A stretch of 5,178 nucleotides of DNA from an uncultured Dehalococcoidia bacterium (GCA_913052045.1 CAJXDJ010000087.1:1-5178); one strand, 5' to 3'; counted from the first letter of the stretch, positions 1-5,178 are shown. Numbers and translations: made by a program. Notes: generated by a model from the sequence alone, not told the origin.

Positions 1-71
1 GCTTGTAGTTACCATTGGATCGACCGAGCGAAACCTCTTTTTAGAAGTCTACGCCTCGTGAAAGAATGCAG

Positions 72-131
72 GTAACCATCTACTACGAAGAGGGGCATCG
101 GGTAAAGACCCTCCCGGTTTTGGGATGTTAC
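72..131 (+). other. Candidate structured 5' leader of the PAS-UbiA gene
   Basis: Bases 72-80 pair with 124-131 to give an 8-bp helix with one bulged C at 77. Inside it, GAGGG (90-94) can pair with CCCTC (109-113); alternatively GGGT (100-103) can pair with ACCC (108-111). The element ends about 50 bases before the ribosome binding site of the downstream gene. I do not recognise it as a known riboswitch class, and no T-run follows, so it is not a normal intrinsic terminator. The fold was drawn by hand without an energy calculation, and some pairing of this size is expected by chance. Confidence 0.2.
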
Positions 132-182
132 AAAGGAATAAGGCCGTTACGATAACCAGAGTAATAATCATCTAGTTTGCAC

Positions 183-188
183 GGAGGA
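183..188 (+). promoter_or_regulatory. Ribosome binding site GGAGGA that fixes the start at 195
   Basis: GGAGGA lies 6 bases before ATG 195. A longer in-frame reading from TTG 177 would place this Shine-Dalgarno inside the coding region, so ATG 195 is the better start. It is the clearest ribosome binding site in the window. Confidence 0.75.
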
Positions 189-194
189 AACGGT

Positions 195-1469
195 ATGGTG
201 AAACGAACAGTTACGAGCACAGTACATTGTGATCTTGAAGGTAAAATTACTTATTTAAGTGATGGGGCTCAGGAAATATTTCAGTATACTAACGAGGAAC
301 TCCTTGGCAAAGAACGAGTTAGTATATTCTCACCAGGGCTAGTGGTTTTGGGCCACGTTCCAAGGTGGCTTAAGCAAAGTGTTACCGAAGGTCACTTCGA
401 GACTGATACGGTTTTTGTTCGCAAGGATGGAAGTCAATTTGCAGCGCACATAAGGTTAACTCCGATAATTAAAGATGGTGTACACACAGGATACATTGGT
501 TTAACTACCCCTCTTCCTGATAAATCTGTTGAAGAGACGATGCCTCGCATCTCCATCGTTACAAAGATTCTTTCCTGGTTGTATATAACCAGGTCTCCTT
601 TCCTTTCTGCTACGATCGTACCTGTATTGCTGGGCACAGCATTGGCGGCCTGGCTCGGATATGACACGAAGATTGGGTTGCTTCTATTAACTCTCCTAGG
701 GGTGTCTTTGGCTCACCTAGGTGTCAATACGGCAAACGATTACTTTGATTGGAAGTCTGGTGCCGATCAAGCTAATGTGGATTATGTTATACCGTTCAGT
801 GGGGGGAGCCGTATGATCCAGCTTGGTGTAATTAGCCCACAAGGAATGCTTAGGACTTCACTGGTTTTGTTTGGGGCTGGAGCTATTATCGGAACTTACC
901 TTGCCACCACACTAGCAATCTGGCCTGGGGTAGGCATTCTTGCTCTTGCCGGATTTGCTATAGGGGTTTTGTATACCGCCCCTCCCATTCGCCTTGTTGC
1001 ACGTGGGATTGGAGAGCTTGGCATTATGGTCGCATTTGGTCCTCTAATTGTAGCAGGGGCAGCTCTGGTCCAAATCGGATCTATTGAACCAAAAGCGCTA
1101 CTAGCAGGGATACCAACAGGGTTGTTAACCGTCGCAATCGTTTGGGTTAATCAATTCCCAGACATCAAGGGAGATGCTGCTAGTGATAAACGAACTCTTG
1201 TAGTTCGTCTGGGGTTGAAGTGTTCTAGTTGGGCCTATCTTGTATTGGCTCTAGCTACATATGTATCTCTGGTTGTGCTTGTACTTATGGAAACGTTGCC
1301 GACACAAGCCTTAGCAGGCCTGGTTACAGTCCCATTCGCACTCTACGTAACACGTCAAATTTTCATAAACTATGAGTCACGGGCTATCAAAGGCGCCATG
1401 TCAGGAACTATATTCCTTCATTTTCTTACAGGCATACTAATGGTCGTAGGGATATGGTTAGCGGTCTAG
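195..1469 (+). CDS. PAS domain fused to UbiA/MenA-type prenyltransferase
   Basis: This 424-residue protein has two parts. Residues about 5-107 look like a PAS sensor domain, with a D-x-E-G-K-I-T-Y-L-S entry, F-Q-Y-T-N-E-E-L-L-G-K, and R-K-D-G-S near 76-80. After a short linker, residues about 125-424 form a polytopic UbiA-superfamily membrane prenyltransferase. The first Asp-rich motif is NDYFDWKSGAD (181-191), followed by a P-F-S-G-G-S-R segment; the second is NQFPDIKGDAASDKR (319-333). Both motifs would bind the Mg-diphosphate of the prenyl donor. The pattern is closest to MenA (1,4-dihydroxy-2-naphthoate polyprenyltransferase, menaquinone synthesis), but the acceptor cannot be read from sequence. 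MenA is usually about 300 residues, so the PAS part is an addition. An internal ATG at 540 could start a PAS-free form but lacks a good ribosome binding site. The PAS part is presumably cytoplasmic; its ligand is unknown. Confidence 0.88.
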   Translation: MVKRTVTSTVHCDLEGKITYLSDGAQEIFQYTNEELLGKERVSIFSPGLVVLGHVPRWLKQSVTEGHFETDTVFVRKDGSQFAAHIRLTPIIKDGVHTGYIGLTTPLPDKSVEETMPRISIVTKILSWLYITRSPFLSATIVPVLLGTALAAWLGYDTKIGLLLLTLLGVSLAHLGVNTANDYFDWKSGADQANVDYVIPFSGGSRMIQLGVISPQGMLRTSLVLFGAGAIIGTYLATTLAIWPGVGILALAGFAIGVLYTAPPIRLVARGIGELGIMVAFGPLIVAGAALVQIGSIEPKALLAGIPTGLLTVAIVWVNQFPDIKGDAASDKRTLVVRLGLKCSSWAYLVLALATYVSLVVLVLMETLPTQALAGLVTVPFALYVTRQIFINYESRAIKGAMSGTIFLHFLTGILMVVGIWLAV

Positions 1470-1578
1470 AATTGACACTATAGGAAATCTAAACAAGAAA
1501 ACTTAAGAAGAAATAGACATAGGGCGAGGTGGTGATATCTCTTACTCTTTATCAGATCACTTTGGATTGGTCGACTCT

Positions 1579-2001
1579 ATGAAGAGCATTAGGATGAAAA
1601 GTTGGACTTTTCTTATTTTGACATTGATTTCTGTGCTCAGCTTTGCTTGTGGAGGGTCGGGAGAAGTATTAGATGCTGCGGTGGTAGATGAACGGATAAC
1701 TATTCAAGATATTCAGGACCTAGGTTTTCAAGAAATCGTGGCTTCTATCTATGATTACAAATCGCCATATTATGATATCGAAGCGCGGAATGATCCCTGG
1801 GATGGAAAGGTTGTTATTGATGGCATCAAGCAAGACGTCCGAATACTAGTGTTTTTCACTGAATCGCTCGATGATGCCACTAGGGAACAGATTATGGTCT
1901 TTAGTGCTCGCAATGGTAATAAAGTAATGATTGCCAAAAATGTGGGGATCCTGTGCGAAGAGATAGAAGTATGTGAATATTTGGGGGATCAGCTACAGTG
2001 A
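1579..2001 (+). CDS. Small putative lipoprotein, family unknown
   Basis: The protein is about 140 residues from ATG 1579, or 135 from ATG 1594. A basic n-region (M-K-S-I-R-M-K), a hydrophobic core (TFLILTLISVL) and S-F-A-C form a lipoprotein-type signal, with Cys24 as the likely lipidated residue and a flexible G-G-S-G after it. The lipobox is imperfect because Leu sits at -4, not -3. The mature part is acidic and soluble and matches no family I recognise. Two cysteines near the C-terminus (I-L-C-E-E-I-E-V-C-E) could form a disulphide outside the membrane. ATG 1594 has a GAAGAG ribosome binding site 7 bases upstream, so it may be the true start with a shorter n-region. A TTG at 1567 is in frame but less likely. 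It follows the prenyltransferase by about 110 bases; no functional link can be read from sequence. Confidence 0.65.
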   Translation: MKSIRMKSWTFLILTLISVLSFACGGSGEVLDAAVVDERITIQDIQDLGFQEIVASIYDYKSPYYDIEARNDPWDGKVVIDGIKQDVRILVFFTESLDDATREQIMVFSARNGNKVMIAKNVGILCEEIEVCEYLGDQLQ

Positions 2002-2003
2002 TA

Positions 2004-2020
2004 CCAACGGTACCGTTTGG
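2004..2020 (+). terminator. Palindrome after lipoprotein gene, possible weak terminator
   Basis: AACGGTACCGTT (2006-2017) is a perfect 12-base palindrome flanked by CCA and TGG-type bases, starting a few bases after the stop codon at 2001. The sequence ATTTTGT follows. The T-run is short and interrupted, so termination would be weak. A dyad operator site for the next gene is an alternative. Confidence 0.3.
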
Positions 2021-2028
2021 ATTTTGTC

Positions 2029-2057
2029 GTTACGGATGAGAGTTGCGCCAATATAAT
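2029..2057 (+). promoter_or_regulatory. Putative sigma70-type promoter for the methyltransferase
   Basis: TATAAT (2052-2057) matches the -10 consensus exactly. The hexamer 17 bases upstream, GTTACG (2029-2034), is a poor -35. Transcription would begin near 2064, giving a leader under 20 bases before ATG 2083. The case rests mostly on the -10 box and its position. Confidence 0.4.
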
Positions 2058-2082
2058 GTTATGCATAAATCTGTTTGATTAA

Positions 2083-2817
2083 ATGCAACGTCCTAGGTTG
2101 TACTATGATCTTGCCTATCTGTGGCCGATCCTCGACCCTCCCGAAGATTTTATAGAAGAAGCGGGATTTTGGAAGGCGGTTTTGTCTAAGAAGCTAGGAG
2201 CAGGCATACATCCTATATTGGAACTAGGTGTTGGCGCGGGCCATTTGTTATCTCACTTGGCTTCAGAATTTGAGGCTACAGCGGTCGATATTTCTCCGCA
2301 AATGATTTCTTTGAGTAGAAAACTCAATCCTCAAGTGGAACATATAGTTGGCGATATGCGTTCCGTCAGAGTAGGCCGTAGGTACAAAGCAGTCCTAATA
2401 CACGACGCGGTGAGTTATCTTTTGTCCGAAACAGACATTAGCAAGACTCTAGAGACTGCAGCAGCACATTTGTGCAACGGTGGCCTTTTAATAATGTGTC
2501 CCGATTGGTATCGGGAGACTTTTCACGGGATATATGAAACTGACCGGATCTCTATGAAGGATGGAACGAGCATATTTCTGGAGCAGCGTGTTAGTGACGA
2601 GGATCCACAAGATACTTTGATAGAGACATCATTTAAACTAACGTTTGGAGAAAACGGCCACCAGCAAACGATAGAAGATATACATGTCACGGGTTTATTC
2701 TCTCTAGAAACTTGGCTGACATTGATGGACAAAATGAACTTTGATGCCGAAGCCCTTCCATACCCAGTTTATGATGATAATGAGCCGGGATATCTGTTAG
2801 TGGGCAGCCTGAGATAA
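2083..2817 (+). CDS. Class I SAM-dependent methyltransferase
   Basis: A 244-residue soluble protein of the class I (Rossmann-like) methyltransferase fold. Motif I for S-adenosylmethionine is I-L-E-L-G-V-G-A-G (45-53); the acidic residue ending strand 2 is Asp69 in A-V-D-I-S; G-D-M lies at 90-92; and the strand 4 region is A-V-L-I-H-D-A-V-S-Y-L (103-113). The N-terminus (L-Y-Y-D-L-A-Y) resembles the Y-D opening of small-molecule methyltransferases. The C-terminal half, with a Glu/His-rich strand and an F-S-L-E-T-W-L segment, is usual for the family and probably shapes the substrate pocket. The substrate cannot be assigned. A MenA-like gene two genes upstream makes a quinone substrate conceivable, but the protein does not show the typical UbiE/MenG sequence. 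There is no clear Shine-Dalgarno before ATG 2083; an in-frame ATG upstream is closed by a stop. Confidence 0.85.
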   Translation: MQRPRLYYDLAYLWPILDPPEDFIEEAGFWKAVLSKKLGAGIHPILELGVGAGHLLSHLASEFEATAVDISPQMISLSRKLNPQVEHIVGDMRSVRVGRRYKAVLIHDAVSYLLSETDISKTLETAAAHLCNGGLLIMCPDWYRETFHGIYETDRISMKDGTSIFLEQRVSDEDPQDTLIETSFKLTFGENGHQQTIEDIHVTGLFSLETWLTLMDKMNFDAEALPYPVYDDNEPGYLLVGSLR

Positions 2818-2854
2818 ATGTTTAGAGTAGCTAACCCAGGCAGGTCAGCGTATT

Positions 2855-2875
2855 TCTAGAATATTAGATTCTAGA
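2855..2875 (+). repeat. Perfect 8-bp inverted repeat downstream of the methyltransferase
   Basis: TCTAGAAT (2855-2862) and ATTCTAGA (2868-2875) are exact reverse complements around the 5-base loop ATTAG. The next bases are GTGGC, not a T-run, so a Rho-independent terminator is unlikely. It could protect the 3' end of the mRNA or serve as a dyad protein-binding site. Confidence 0.45.
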
Positions 2876-2895
2876 GTGGCAAATAGGTTTGGTTA

Positions 2896-2966
2896 GGGTG
2901 CCGAAATGGAGGATGTCCTCGTTATTTAGACTTACTTATTCTTGTCAGTAAGGTAAAGTCGCACCC
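2896..2966 (+). ncRNA. Candidate three-way-junction RNA upstream of MTHFR gene
   Basis: GGGTGC (2896-2901) pairs perfectly with GCACCC (2961-2966), closing a 71-base element. Inside, GAGG (2909-2912) pairs with CCTC (2917-2920) around a 4-base loop. GACTTAC plus TT (2929-2937) pairs with 2951-2960 through nine pairs, one of them G-U, with a single bulged A at 2955. This last helix abuts the closing helix with no unpaired base, as in coaxially stacked junctions. A further imperfect hairpin, 2969-2975 with 2990-2996, follows and could act as an expression platform. It is not a tRNA cloverleaf and matches no riboswitch consensus I know. It lies about 100 bases before a folate-enzyme gene. The fold was hand-drawn, with no covariation data. 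Confidence 0.28.
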
Positions 2967-2997
2967 ATGGAAGGCTACGTCTTATGGTTGCCGTCCG

Positions 2998-3032
2998 TTG
3001 TTCTGGTTACTAGGATAAGGCATAATTCCTAG
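2998..3032 (+). promoter_or_regulatory. Putative promoter bracketed by an inverted repeat
   Basis: TTGTTC (2998-3003) and CATAAT (3021-3026) are separated by 17 bases, the optimal -35/-10 spacing. CATAAT differs from the -10 consensus at one base; the -35 matches only TTG. CTAGGA (3010-3015) and TCCTAG (3027-3032) form a perfect 6-bp inverted repeat whose arms flank the -10 box, a layout expected for a repressor operator. Transcription would begin near 3033 and lead into the gene at 3070. If so, the structured element at 2896-2966 would lie upstream of this start. Confidence 0.3.
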
Positions 3033-3069
3033 GCAAAATTATTGGAATGTATATGGGACAATCCTTCTA

Positions 3070-3933
3070 ATGACTAAAGTTATTAATGCCTTCGAAAATA
3101 GGAAATCCAAACCTTTCATCATTTCCGACTTATCCCCACCGAAGACTCTCGAATCAGGTTTTTTGAATGATGTTCGTAATCTGAATGTGGATTTCATATT
3201 TGTCGCCTATAATCCGGGGAAATCGGTTCGGATAGAATCTTCGGCCTTGGCTTATGTTATTTTTCAAGAGACTGGTCAAGAGGTTATTTTTTCGATGGTA
3301 ACAAGAGACATGAACAAACTGGCGTTGCAGAGTCATCTTCTAGGCGCCAGGCTTTTAGGTTTGGAAAATGTCGTTATAGCTGGGGGCGATCCTTTTGGGG
3401 AATCTGAAAGTAGCTTGGTTAAAAGCGTGAATGATTATAAGCCTACTGAGCTAATGAAAGATGTTCAACTCATGAATAGCGGAAAGGATTTTAGAGGCCG
3501 AAATTTATCTGATCCGATTGATATATGTGTTGGGGCTACTATTGATTTAGGTAGAGATATTCACCGAGAAGCTGGTTTGACATACCAAAAGGTTATGTCT
3601 GGTGCCCAGTTCTTTATCACACAGCCAATCTTTTATGCAAGCCAAATAAGCGAGTTTCTGGAAACATATCGGGAGATATCTGGGACACACTTAGTCGAGC
3701 CTGTATTTTGGGGACTGCAGATATTAACCAGGGGTGGGGTAACCTTTAGCTCTGTTCCGATGGAATTCAGAGACAGGGTTGAATCGGGCGAAGATGGAGT
3801 AGATATAGCGTTGAGCCAATGGGAAACACTGAAAAGCTTTGGCATAGATGCTTTATACTTGGTACCACCGATAGCCAGGGGTGGGGCCAGAGACTACAAT
3901 GTAGCCGCACGGTTGATCAAACAATTGAACTAG
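3070..3933 (+). CDS. Methylenetetrahydrofolate reductase family protein (MetF-like)
   Basis: A 287-residue FAD-dependent TIM-barrel protein. MTHFR interconverts methylene- and methyl-tetrahydrofolate. The family signature is clear: S-P-P-K-T (22-26) on strand 1; N-V-V-I-A-G-G-D-P (100-108), with Asp107 matching the flavin-contacting Asp120 of E. coli MetF; and F-F-I-T-Q-P-I-F-Y (181-189), with Gln185 matching folate-binding Gln183. The middle (L-M-N-S-G-K-D-F-R-G, then V-G-A-T) resembles the MTHFR half of bifunctional homocysteine methyltransferase/MTHFR proteins. The length is normal for a single-domain bacterial enzyme. One oddity: the residue aligned with catalytic Glu28 (E-F-F-P-P in E. 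coli) is Asp20 (D-L-S-P-P). There is no good Shine-Dalgarno, but ATG 3070 is the only usable start in its frame after a stop at 3016. It may serve methionine synthesis or, given the NuoE/NuoF-like neighbour, methyl-group oxidation. Confidence 0.85.
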   Translation: MTKVINAFENRKSKPFIISDLSPPKTLESGFLNDVRNLNVDFIFVAYNPGKSVRIESSALAYVIFQETGQEVIFSMVTRDMNKLALQSHLLGARLLGLENVVIAGGDPFGESESSLVKSVNDYKPTELMKDVQLMNSGKDFRGRNLSDPIDICVGATIDLGRDIHREAGLTYQKVMSGAQFFITQPIFYASQISEFLETYREISGTHLVEPVFWGLQILTRGGVTFSSVPMEFRDRVESGEDGVDIALSQWETLKSFGIDALYLVPPIARGGARDYNVAARLIKQLN

Positions 3934-3950
3934 ATTTGCTTTTATAGCGG

Positions 3951-3983
3951 TTTCTTCTTGTGATATCGTATGGTACGAAGAAA
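3951..3983 (+). repeat. 7-bp inverted repeat between MTHFR and NuoEF-like genes
   Basis: TTTCTTC (3951-3957) and GAAGAAA (3977-3983) are exact reverse complements separated by 19 bases, with some weaker pairing inside. No T-run follows, so this is not a classic terminator. The rest of the 98-base gap shows TTGAGA at 3985-3990, close to a -35 box, but no matching -10 at normal spacing. Confidence 0.3.
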
Positions 3984-4031
3984 GTTGAGACGACAAATCC
4001 TAAACAATTGGCAATTCTGTAGGACACATAA

Positions 4032-5178
4032 ATGACCGCAAAAAAAGGCATGGAACCAACTCCAATACTGAATGCTCTGCATTCTATTCAAGAAAAGGAA
4101 GGCAAATTAACTAGGGCTTCTTTGGAAAAGATGGCAAAGGCACATAATATGCAGATTGCGAACATTTTTGACGCTGTCACGTTTTATCATTATTTCAAAC
4201 TTGATGGTGACAGTGACAAAAAATCAGCGATATGTAAGGGGCCGGTTTGTTCTCTACCAGGCATAAAGGGACAAGATTGTGCGGATATGAGATCGATATC
4301 CTGTCCTGGATTGTGTGACTCTCCAGTGCCAATATTTGCTGATGGAGAGTTCAGGGGAACTAAGGGGGTAGATCAGGTATTTGAACTACCTCACGATACT
4401 GGAACTAAGGGGGTCATATTTCGGGACAGTCGTAAGCGCAAAGGATGGATTTTAGATGAGTACATCAAATTTGGAGGGTATGGACAGCTTCAAAGTTTGA
4501 TTAATGACCAAAATCCAGAGAAAGCATTAGGTGTATTGAAAGAAAGTGGACTTTTGGGACGTGGAGGAGCTGGGTTTCCCCTAGCTCTCAAATGGGGGGC
4601 TGTCCGAAACGCTGAAGGAAGCGAAAAATATATAGTATGTAATGCGGATGAGGGAGAGCCGGGTACGCTCAAGGATAGACCTATGTTGCATCTAGAGCCT
4701 CATCTACTGTTAGAGGCGATGGCCATAGCCGGATTTATAGTTGGGGCAAGTCATGGCATTATTTATTTGCGCTACGAATATCCTCTTGCACAAAATATAC
4801 TGAATAAAGCTATCGAAGCCGCTGAGGATGCAAACATTCTGGGTAACAACATCAATAACACTGACTATAGTTTCTATATTTCGGTCAGTAGAGGATCTGG
4901 GGCGTATATTTGCGGAGAAGAAACTTCTCTTCTCAATTCTTTGGAGGGCAAAAGGCCATGGCCCAGAGAACGCCCGCCATTTCCTACTACTTCGGGTCTA
5001 TGGGGGAAACCTACAGCGGTCAACAATGTAGAGACACTGTCGGTAGTCCCAAGAATCTTGGAAAACGGAGCGAAATGGTTCCAATCTGTGGGATTGGGAG
5101 AAGGAAATTTTGGTTCGAAGCTGTATTCGGTCAGCGGAGATGTTAATAGACCTGGAAATTTCGAATTACCTTTGGGAG
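4032..5178 (+). CDS. Fused NuoE-NuoF-like NAD(H) oxidoreductase subunit, 3' truncated by window
   Basis: The reading frame is open to the window end (382 residues seen; the C-terminus is missing). Residues 10-55 form the helical N-terminus of NuoE, ending in V-T-F-Y-H-Y-F. A thioredoxin-like [2Fe-2S] domain follows, with all four ligands: Cys68/Cys73 (C-x4-C) and Cys91/Cys95 (C-x3-C). From about 145 the protein is NuoF: G-R-G-G-A-G-F (176-182) and N-A-D-E-G-E-P-G (204-211) for FMN/NADH binding, then A-Y-I-C-G-E-E-T-S-L-L-N (291-302) and N-N-V-E-T. The C-terminal [4Fe-4S] cysteines would lie past the edge. The subunit passes electrons between NAD(H) and iron-sulfur centres. NuoE-NuoF fusions occur in beta/HoxF-type subunits of NAD-linked formate dehydrogenases and hydrogenases; which one applies is undecided. 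TAGGA (4020-4024) is a ribosome binding site 7 bases before ATG 4032. Confidence 0.9.
   Translation, partial: MTAKKGMEPTPILNALHSIQEKEGKLTRASLEKMAKAHNMQIANIFDAVTFYHYFKLDGDSDKKSAICKGPVCSLPGIKGQDCADMRSISCPGLCDSPVPIFADGEFRGTKGVDQVFELPHDTGTKGVIFRDSRKRKGWILDEYIKFGGYGQLQSLINDQNPEKALGVLKESGLLGRGGAGFPLALKWGAVRNAEGSEKYIVCNADEGEPGTLKDRPMLHLEPHLLLEAMAIAGFIVGASHGIIYLRYEYPLAQNILNKAIEAAEDANILGNNINNTDYSFYISVSRGSGAYICGEETSLLNSLEGKRPWPRERPPFPTTSGLWGKPTAVNNVETLSVVPRILENGAKWFQSVGLGEGNFGSKLYSVSGDVNRPGNFELPLG
4356..4414 (+). repeat. 14-base direct repeat inside the NuoE-NuoF linker
   Basis: GGAACTAAGGGGGT occurs at 4356-4369 and again, identically, at 4401-4414. The 45-base period is exactly 15 codons, so both copies encode Gly-Thr-Lys-Gly-Val (residues 109-113 and 124-128). 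They sit where the NuoE-like domain ends and the linker to the NuoF-like domain begins. This suggests a local in-frame duplication or a recombination scar, although the bases between the copies are not themselves repeated. Confidence 0.6.

Larger units (their letters stand above)
2818..3069 (+). other. Non-coding gap rich in inverted repeats
   Basis: This 252-base stretch is the longest gene-free gap in the window. I see no credible gene in it, only very short reading frames without ribosome binding sites. It holds several clean inverted repeats: 2855-2875, 2909-2920, 2896-2901 with 2961-2966, 2969-2975 with 2990-2996, and 3010-3015 with 3027-3032. The main ones are listed separately. The density suggests regulatory DNA or an RNA element rather than spacer, though this was not tested statistically. 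Confidence 0.5.

Noticed and set aside
1..75. Possible 3' ends of an upstream gene in frame 1 (stop at 73-75) or frame 2 (stop at 59-61)
   Set aside because: Both tails are about 20 residues and neither shows a recognisable motif, so no frame can be chosen.
434..667. Minus-strand open frame of 77 codons
   Set aside because: It lies wholly inside the PAS-prenyltransferase gene, whose domains are clearly conserved on the + strand, and its translation resembles nothing.
1472..1477. Perfect -35 hexamer TTGACA after the prenyltransferase stop codon
   Set aside because: No acceptable -10 box lies 15-19 bases downstream, so a promoter is not supported.
1526..1582. Strong Shine-Dalgarno-like GAGGTGGTGAT with a 16-codon GTG frame (1532-1582) whose stop overlaps ATG 1579
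   Set aside because: The GTG falls within the Shine-Dalgarno-like run itself, so spacing is wrong, and the peptide has no feature of a known leader. It could be a translational coupling device, but the evidence is thin.
2896..2966. tRNA gene
   Set aside because: Length and closing helix loosely suggest one, but there are only two inner arms, no T-arm consensus and no 7-base anticodon loop.
2967..3032. 21-codon hydrophobic frame beginning M-E-G-Y-V-L-W-L-P
   Set aside because: It has no ribosome binding site and overlaps the inverted repeats; a frame this short is expected by chance.
4490..4672. Minus-strand open frame of 60 codons
   Set aside because: It is opposite the conserved FMN/NADH-binding segment of the NuoF-like domain and is a shadow frame.
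4828..5146. Two overlapping + strand frames of 67 and 78 codons
   Set aside because: They are out-of-frame readings of the NuoF-like domain, which continues uninterrupted to the window end.
1..5178. CRISPR array, insertion sequence, toxin-antitoxin or defence system
   Set aside because: No regularly spaced repeats, transposase motifs, terminal inverted repeats or relevant protein families were seen; the genes look metabolic.

Overview
The window is bacterial DNA with all genes on the + strand. By eye the G+C content is moderate, roughly 40-45%. It reads as part of a chromosome: five coding regions with ordinary gaps of about 80-250 bases, and no sign of phage, insertion sequence, CRISPR array, tRNA or rRNA. 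The mix of a MenA-like prenyltransferase, a short lipoprotein with a C-G-G-S-G start, a folate one-carbon enzyme and a fused NuoE/NuoF flavoprotein would fit an uncultivated free-living lineage such as marine Chloroflexota. That placement is a guess from gene content, not something the sequence proves.

Layout: 1-194 is non-coding leader with a possible RNA fold (72-131) and a strong ribosome binding site. 195-1469 encodes a PAS sensor domain fused to a UbiA/MenA-type membrane prenyltransferase, an unusual architecture. 1579-2001 encodes a small lipoprotein of unknown family, followed by a palindrome that may be a weak terminator. A consensus TATAAT box precedes 2083-2817, a class I SAM-dependent methyltransferase. 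2818-3069 is non-coding and dense in inverted repeats, including a candidate three-way-junction RNA (2896-2966) and a possible promoter bracketed by an inverted repeat. 3070-3933 encodes a methylenetetrahydrofolate reductase family protein whose usual catalytic Glu appears to be Asp. From 4032 to the window end runs the 5' part of a fused NuoE-NuoF diaphorase subunit with a compact thioredoxin-like [2Fe-2S] domain.

How the genes may work together (inference): the first part concerns quinone or isoprenoid chemistry, with a prenyltransferase and, two genes on, a methyltransferase. The last part suggests one-carbon redox metabolism: a folate C1 enzyme next to an NAD(H)-linked flavoprotein subunit of the kind found in NAD-dependent formate dehydrogenases, NAD(P)-linked hydrogenases and complex I. 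The catalytic subunit that would tell these apart lies beyond the right edge. The best candidates for something undescribed are the PAS-prenyltransferase fusion, the structured region at 2818-3069, and the shortened NuoE-like module.
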